The position numbers were made by a program, and so were the translations under genes. The notes below the pieces were generated by a model. That model was not told the origin of the DNA, made no database searches, and saw only the letters and a list, made by a program, of their open reading frames with translations. Shown one piece after another: positions 59,297 through 64,000 of a stretch of DNA of 64,000 bases (the stretch's first letter is position 1; each line of letters opens with the position of its first letter). Location: assembly GCA_024280835.1 (NCBI GenBank), contig JAJRPJ010000006.1, positions 1 to 64,000 on the forward strand, written 5' to 3'. Source of the stretch: Candidatus Zixiibacteriota bacterium. GTDB taxonomy: Bacteria > Zixibacteria > MSB-5A5 > GN15 > JACZUZ01.

Positions 59297-61009
59297 ATGT
59301 CCTTTAAGCAATTCGATAGAGATTTTACCTGGCCGAAAGCCGAAGAAGATATCCTTGAGTTTTGGGATAAGGAGCGAATATTTGAGCGTGCCACCGAGGC
59401 CGCCAAAGACCGCGAGCAATTTGTTTTCTATGAGGGTCCGCCGACTGCCAATGGTCGACCTGGGATTCATCATCTTATCTCACGGACGATTAAAGATATG
59501 GTCTGCCGTTACAAGGCCATGCAAGGATTTCGGGTTGACCGCAAAGGCGGCTGGGATACGCATGGGCTGCCTGTTGAAATTGAAGTTGAAAAACGTCTCG
59601 GCCTGAAGAATAAGAAGGATGTTCTCAAATACGGTGTGGCTGAGTTCAATCAGCAGTGCCGTGATTCGGTATTTACGTATCTTGAGGATTGGAATCGTCT
59701 GACACGTCGGACGGCGTTTTGGCTGGACCTTGAAAATCCCTATGTGACACTTGAGAATAACTATATCGAATCTGTGTGGTGGATACTCAAGGACTTTTTC
59801 GATAGAGATCTTATTTATCAGGGACATCGGACTGTGCCTTTTTGCCCGCGTTGTGGGACTGGTCTTTCGTCGCATGAAGTTGCGCAGGGCTATGAGGAGG
59901 TTTCCGATCCTTCGGTGTATGTGAAAATCAAGGCGCGTGACAAAGATTATTCGTTCTTAGTTTGGACAACTACGCCTTGGACATTGCCATCGAATGTAGC
60001 ACTGGCAGTTAAGAGCGACGCTGAGTATGCAATTGTTCAAATCGGCGCTGAAGAGGGCGCAGAAAAAATTGTTCTGGCTAAGGATTTGGTTGAGCAGGTC
60101 TTTGCGATGCTTAAACGTGACGACAAGAATGCGCCCGATCCCAAGATACTCGAAACAGTTAACGGCTCTGAATTTGTTGGTGACGAGTATGAACCGCTCT
60201 TTGATTTCTATCCAGAGTTTAAGGCGCCGGCATATACAGTTGTCGCCGCGGACTTTGTGACACTCAATGATGGTTCAGGTATTGTGCATATCGCGCCAGG
60301 CTTTGGCGCGGACGATTACGAAGTCGGTAAGCGCGAGGGATTGCCTGTACCGCAGGCGATTGAGCCGAATGGTCACTTCAAAGACTTAGCTGGTAAATAT
60401 GCGGGCATGTGGATCAAAGATGCCGACCTTGAGATTATCAAAGATTTGAAAATCGCTGGGCAGCTTTTTAAGAAACAAAAATATGTTCATAGTTATCCGT
60501 TTTGCTGGCGTTGTCATTCGCCACTGATTTATATTGCTCGTCCAAGTTGGTATATCCGTACGACACAATTCCGTGGCGCTATGCTGGAGAGTTCGCAGGC
60601 GGTGAATTGGAAACCGCCAGAGACTGGTTCAGGGCGGATGAACAATTGGCTGGAGAATAATATTGACTGGTCAATTTCGCGGGAGCGATTCTGGGGTACG
60701 CCTTTGCCATTTTGGAAGTGCGAGGCTGAGAAGTGCGACAAGGTGCGTGCAGTTGGCTCGGTTGAGCAATTACTGTCCGAGGCCACAAATCCTCCTAGCG
60801 TCGATGAGCTTGATTTACATAAGCCTCAAATGGATGAGGTTACGCTGAAGTGTGAGTGTGGCGGAACTATGCGGCGGATTCCTGAGCTTTGCGATGTTTG
60901 GTTTGATTCGGGCGCGATGCCCTTTGCGCAGTGGCATTATCCTTTTGAGAATAAGGAACTAGTCGAGCAGATTACGTTCCCAGCGGATTTTCATTGCCGA
61001 GGCGATTGA
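59297..61009 (+). CDS. ileS: Isoleucine-tRNA ligase, N-terminal part (frameshifted)
   Basis: This part contains the HIGH-type motif 'PPTANGRPGIHHL' (48-60), 'WDTHGLPVEIEVEKRLGL' and the editing domain 'SFLVWTTTPWTLPSNVALAV'. It continues to 'FPADF', just before the KMSKS half. The frame ends at 61009 with HCRGD. Removing one C at 60992 joins it to the next frame ('FIAEAIDQTRGWFYSLL'), so the two frames together are one IleS of about 1105 residues. The sequence is of the eukaryote-like IleS2 type. The shift is probably a sequencing error or real mutation; programmed shifting is discussed separately. Confidence 0.9.
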   Translation: MSFKQFDRDFTWPKAEEDILEFWDKERIFERATEAAKDREQFVFYEGPPTANGRPGIHHLISRTIKDMVCRYKAMQGFRVDRKGGWDTHGLPVEIEVEKRLGLKNKKDVLKYGVAEFNQQCRDSVFTYLEDWNRLTRRTAFWLDLENPYVTLENNYIESVWWILKDFFDRDLIYQGHRTVPFCPRCGTGLSSHEVAQGYEEVSDPSVYVKIKARDKDYSFLVWTTTPWTLPSNVALAVKSDAEYAIVQIGAEEGAEKIVLAKDLVEQVFAMLKRDDKNAPDPKILETVNGSEFVGDEYEPLFDFYPEFKAPAYTVVAADFVTLNDGSGIVHIAPGFGADDYEVGKREGLPVPQAIEPNGHFKDLAGKYAGMWIKDADLEIIKDLKIAGQLFKKQKYVHSYPFCWRCHSPLIYIARPSWYIRTTQFRGAMLESSQAVNWKPPETGSGRMNNWLENNIDWSISRERFWGTPLPFWKCEAEKCDKVRAVGSVEQLLSEATNPPSVDELDLHKPQMDEVTLKCECGGTMRRIPELCDVWFDSGAMPFAQWHYPFENKELVEQITFPADFHCRGD

Positions 61010-62612
61010 CCAAACTCGCGGTTGGTTTTATTCGTTGCTAGCGATTGGCACAATGCTCAAAGCTGGACATCCAGAACTTGGAAGTTGCCAGACTGGGCAG
61101 GCGTTTAAGAATGTCATTGTCATGGAGTTTATTCTCGATAAACATGGCAAGAAAATGTCCAAGCATAAAGGCAATGTAGTCAATCCGTTTGAGATGGTTG
61201 ATAAATACGGCTCTGATCCTTTGCGTTGGTATATGCTGACAACATCGAGTCCTTGGACACCAACGAAGTTTGACGAAGAGGGACTCAAAGAGTCACTACG
61301 TAAGTATTTTGATACATTAAAAAACTGTTACAATTTCTTGGCGCTGTATGCCAATATCGACGGTATTAAAGATATAGCTGAATCTGAAGGTGTGACAGTA
61401 GTTGAGTATCTCGAGAAACGTGCGGACAAACCCGAGCGGATTGATCGTTGGATAGTCAGTAAGTACAATTCGATAGTCACCAATACAATCAAAGAGTTGG
61501 ATGATTACGAATTAACACGTCCTTTGCGCAAGCTTAGTGATTTTGTCATTGATGATCTTTCCAATTGGTATGTGCGTCGTAATCGTAAGCGGTTCTGGAG
61601 CGCGGGTGATGATGCGGGCAAGATGCGCGCCTATTTGACGCTCTATGAGATTTTGCTAGGTATCAGTAAACTTACTGCGCCTATTACACCCTTGATTTCT
61701 GAATTGCTCTACCGAGAACTATCGACTAGCAAAACTCTGGCTGAAACTCCGTCGATACATATGACACAGTTTCCACAGCCAGAGACAAGTTTGATTGACG
61801 AAGAGCTTGAAGTGACGATGGGGCTTGTGCAGAAAGTTGTGAAAATGGGAAGGGCAATAAGAGCTGAAGAGGAAATCAAAGTCCGTCAACCTCTTGCTAC
61901 GATGCTTCTTGCAGTTTCATTACAATCTAGATTGGACTTATCTAATGACTCTAATGTGATGCTCTTGGAATCAATACAAGAGTATGTGTCCGATGAGCTA
62001 AACATAGAAACTATTGAAATCAAGAACAGTATTTCCAGTGACGTTTATCGATACCAGCCGCCTAGCCTAATTTTTAGTAAAGCTGGTAAAGAGTATGGAA
62101 AATTAGTACCACATATCAAGAAATACCTTGAAACTGCATCAGCAAGCGAAATACATAAAATTCAAGCTCAAGAACCCATAGAGATCAAAATCGATGGAGA
62201 GAGTATTACGCTTCAGCCTGAATTTGTTACCCCCCCAGAAAAGCGCTCGGTAAAGGGATGGGCTATTGATTTCCACTCAGATTCAGAGATAAAAATTGCT
62301 CTCAATACTGTTATAAGCGATGACCTAAAACACAAGGGCTGGGTACGCGAAACAGTAAATAGGATTCAAAATCTACGTAAGCAAGCAAACTTCAAAGTCA
62401 CCGACAAAATAGAAATATCTATTGTAACAACTAAGACACTCAAGGAGGCTCTCAATATCCATGAAGATCTCTTGCGCCGTGAGACTCTAGCTGAGAAATT
62501 GCAGATTGATGATTTGGAAAACTCCAATGGAGCGGAGAATAGCTCTCAGGATATTTCTCAAGAGTTTGATATCAACGGCGAGAAGGCCACTATTTCACTT
62601 GTTCGTGTGTAA
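60993..62612 (+). CDS. ileS: Isoleucine-tRNA ligase, C-terminal part (frameshifted)
   Basis: From 60993 the +1 frame reads 'IAEAIDQTRGWFYSLLAIGTML', then the KMSKS loop 'HGKKMSKHKGNVVNPFEMV' (KMSKH), the anticodon-binding domain ('RPLRKLSDFVIDDLSNWYVRRNRKRFW') and a C-terminal domain ('RIQNLRKQANFKVTDKIEISI'). It has no convincing start of its own (the first is at 61035, inside the conserved region). It is therefore the continuation of the preceding frame, not a separate gene. Confidence 0.9.
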   Translation: MAEAIDQTRGWFYSLLAIGTMLKAGHPELGSCQTGQAFKNVIVMEFILDKHGKKMSKHKGNVVNPFEMVDKYGSDPLRWYMLTTSSPWTPTKFDEEGLKESLRKYFDTLKNCYNFLALYANIDGIKDIAESEGVTVVEYLEKRADKPERIDRWIVSKYNSIVTNTIKELDDYELTRPLRKLSDFVIDDLSNWYVRRNRKRFWSAGDDAGKMRAYLTLYEILLGISKLTAPITPLISELLYRELSTSKTLAETPSIHMTQFPQPETSLIDEELEVTMGLVQKVVKMGRAIRAEEEIKVRQPLATMLLAVSLQSRLDLSNDSNVMLLESIQEYVSDELNIETIEIKNSISSDVYRYQPPSLIFSKAGKEYGKLVPHIKKYLETASASEIHKIQAQEPIEIKIDGESITLQPEFVTPPEKRSVKGWAIDFHSDSEIKIALNTVISDDLKHKGWVRETVNRIQNLRKQANFKVTDKIEISIVTTKTLKEALNIHEDLLRRETLAEKLQIDDLENSNGAENSSQDISQEFDINGEKATISLVRV

Positions 62613-62731
62613 GATAGACAGCGAAATCGTTGGTAAAGATTTCAATTGTTGTTGTAGAATTTTAGGTGGCGCTACAGGTAGGAAAACTCGCAGATTTGAC
62701 TCGAAGGTGTTTTGAAAAGCATGAGAGCAAA

Positions 62732-63112
62732 ATGAGAAAACGCGAACTTGAAAGATTAGAGAAAGCCCTGTTGAAGAGGCGCGAGGAGATTGTTAAGCAA
62801 GTCGAGTTGCTGCGCAAAGGGAATCTTGATACGTCATATAAGGATGCGACGGGGGCGGTTTCCAGCCATACAGATCATATGGCCGATCTCGGCACGGATA
62901 TGCAGGAGCGAGAAAAGGCATTCTTGTTTGCCAGTAAGCAAAGCAGATTCATTTACAATATCGATGAAGCGCTGCGGAGATTGAAAGAAGATCGCTACGG
63001 AGTCTGTCACACTTGTAATAAGAAAATCAGTTTCGAGCGACTTATGGCTGTGCCCCATGCGCGGTATTGTATAGAGTGCAAATCCGCTGAAGAGAAAGCC
63101 AAGAATAACTAA
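62732..63112 (+). CDS. DksA/TraR-type C4 zinc-finger protein
   Basis: A coiled-coil N-terminus ('RKRELERLEKALLKRREEIVKQVELL') is followed by a C4 zinc finger CHTC ... CIEC. The tip carries 'HTDHMADLGTDMQEREKAF'. Family members bind the RNA polymerase secondary channel. The ATG at 62732 gives the usual N-terminus; a longer frame from 62666 adds 22 atypical residues. It lies between ileS and lspA, a common arrangement. Confidence 0.88.
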   Translation: MRKRELERLEKALLKRREEIVKQVELLRKGNLDTSYKDATGAVSSHTDHMADLGTDMQEREKAFLFASKQSRFIYNIDEALRRLKEDRYGVCHTCNKKISFERLMAVPHARYCIECKSAEEKAKNN

Positions 63113-63230
63113 TAGGTCGCATGCTTTCGCCCAGTGGCCAGTTTGCGAAATTTGGTTTCTAGATAGCTGTAGCGCTAGTAGACATCGTCTTTCCAGTCTT
63201 AATGCAAAAACGTCAATACAAGAATCCTCC

Positions 63231-63923
63231 ATGAATAGTGATAATCCTACATCAGATTTTGATTCGACCGTTAATGCTGATTCAGCTTCAGATCCATTGA
63301 AGATAGAAGAGCCGACTGAATCTCGTCAACCATTGACCAAATGGTTGGTGGGTATCATCGCTTTTGTCATATTCTTCGATCAACTCACAAAACATTTGGC
63401 GCTTGAAGCCCTTGGCGATATCCCAGGTGGATCAATTTCTGTTATCGGTGATTTCCTACGCTGGACATTGGTTTACAATGAAGGCGGCGCAATGGGAACC
63501 AATCTTGGCGGTTCAGCGCTTTATGGAGTTATCGGAATCGGTATTTTATTGGCTCTCGGCTATTATCTCTGGCATAACCGTCATGAAAGTAAGATCGCGC
63601 TACCACTAGCCTTGATTGCTGGCGGTGCAATTGGAAATCTGATTGATCGTTTTCAAATGGGTAAGGTTGTCGACTTCATCGATGTTGATTTCTTCAATAT
63701 CGCGATTATGGGGTTCCGTCTTGAGCGTTGGTGGACATTCAATATTGCAGATTCGGCTATTAGTGTGGCCCTGGTGTATATGCTCTGGTACTCGCTGCGC
63801 CCCCAGCCAAAACCAACTGATAAATCAGAGGGGTTATCTGAAACCAGTGAGAATATTGGTGAAGATGTTGCAGCGGAAGTTGACAATAGTGGAGTTGATG
63901 AAAGTCTCAGAGAGAGTCAATAA
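63231..63923 (+). CDS. lspA: Lipoprotein signal peptidase (signal peptidase II)
   Basis: Four membrane helices follow a ~35-residue acidic N-terminal extension. Signature motifs are 'FFDQLTKHLALEAL', 'TLVYNEGGAMG', 'GGAIGNLIDRF', 'VVDFIDVDF' and 'WWTFNIADSAISV', which supply the two catalytic aspartates. The enzyme cleaves lipoprotein signal peptides such as that of SodC here. The acidic C-terminal tail (about 35 residues) is longer than usual. Confidence 0.96.
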   Translation: MNSDNPTSDFDSTVNADSASDPLKIEEPTESRQPLTKWLVGIIAFVIFFDQLTKHLALEALGDIPGGSISVIGDFLRWTLVYNEGGAMGTNLGGSALYGVIGIGILLALGYYLWHNRHESKIALPLALIAGGAIGNLIDRFQMGKVVDFIDVDFFNIAIMGFRLERWWTFNIADSAISVALVYMLWYSLRPQPKPTDKSEGLSETSENIGEDVAAEVDNSGVDESLRESQ

Positions 63924-64000
63924 TGAAAGACAGCGCCAAGAATCTTGTTCCACTAGCTTGACAATCAGCAAATATGGATTAAATCTATCTATGAAGGGCG
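63924..64000. other. Start of the downstream region (window edge)
   Basis: 77 bases after lspA. An ATG at 63991 could begin the next gene, but only three codons are visible, so no call is made. Confidence 0.3.

Noticed and set aside
1-64000. CRISPR arrays, rRNA, tRNA, SRP, RNase P and tmRNA genes
   Set aside because: No evenly spaced direct repeats or characteristic conserved cores were recognised when reading through the intergenic regions.

Overview
The window reads as chromosome of an uncultured diderm bacterium, most likely of the FCB superphylum and possibly Zixibacteria-like. The reasons are four large secreted proteins ending in a 'YPNPFNPST...YFYKL...KKMVLLK' FlgD-like (type IX-type) sorting tail, dockerin-like 'DINLNG' repeats, a YidC with a large periplasmic domain, lipoprotein signal peptidase and an OmpA-family protein. 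TTG and GTG starts are common. By eye the + strand is G-rich over C nearly throughout, even across minus-strand genes, so the window probably lies on one replichore.

Layout. 1-5.8 kb: an octaheme hydroxylamine-oxidoreductase-like cytochrome cut by the left edge; a REP/RAYT mobile cluster with non-autonomous derivatives and two small membrane proteins; a PAP2 phosphatase; a GIDE-LemA pair. 5.9-7.8 kb: a DarG-DarT toxin-antitoxin (anti-phage) pair. 8.0-22.3 kb: the origin-type housekeeping block rpmH-rnpA-yidD-yidC-mnmE // mnmG-rsmG-parA-parB, interrupted by two tandem secreted cohesin/dockerin-like paralogs on the minus strand; two perfect parS sites lie in and just after rsmG. 22.3-23.8 kb: a repeat-dense island around a secreted protein. 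23.8-28.6 kb: M23 peptidase-bactofilin, MoxR-DUF58 and Cu/Zn superoxide dismutase.

28.6-37.7 kb: two more sorting-tail proteins, a DUF1579 protein, an SDR epimerase, a Nudix hydrolase and an M24 peptidase. 37.7-40.3 kb: a restriction-modification cassette (DpnA-like adenine methylase, MutH/Sau3AI-like nuclease, two unknown genes). 40.4-45.4 kb: archaeal-type ornithine cyclodeaminase, TPR protein, a candidate structured RNA, Rex with its operator, and alanine racemase. 45.6-49.4 kb: an unknown protein, YggS and DivIVA.

49.6-56.1 kb is the most unusual region: four consecutive paralogous secreted proteins sharing an N-terminal domain and a C-terminal beta-rich domain but with different middles, two of which are decapeptide-repeat stalks. 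They are followed by a dockerin-like protein and a strong terminator. 56.3-64 kb: purine nucleoside phosphorylase-OmpA, tandem Bfd-like [2Fe-2S] proteins, ileS (broken by a one-base frameshift), a DksA-like protein and lspA.

Functional links: rpmH/rnpA/yidD/yidC/mnmE/mnmG/rsmG serve translation and membrane insertion; parABS, bactofilin, M23 peptidase and DivIVA serve chromosome segregation and cell shape; DarTG and the restriction system are defence genes. No tRNA, rRNA or CRISPR array was recognised.
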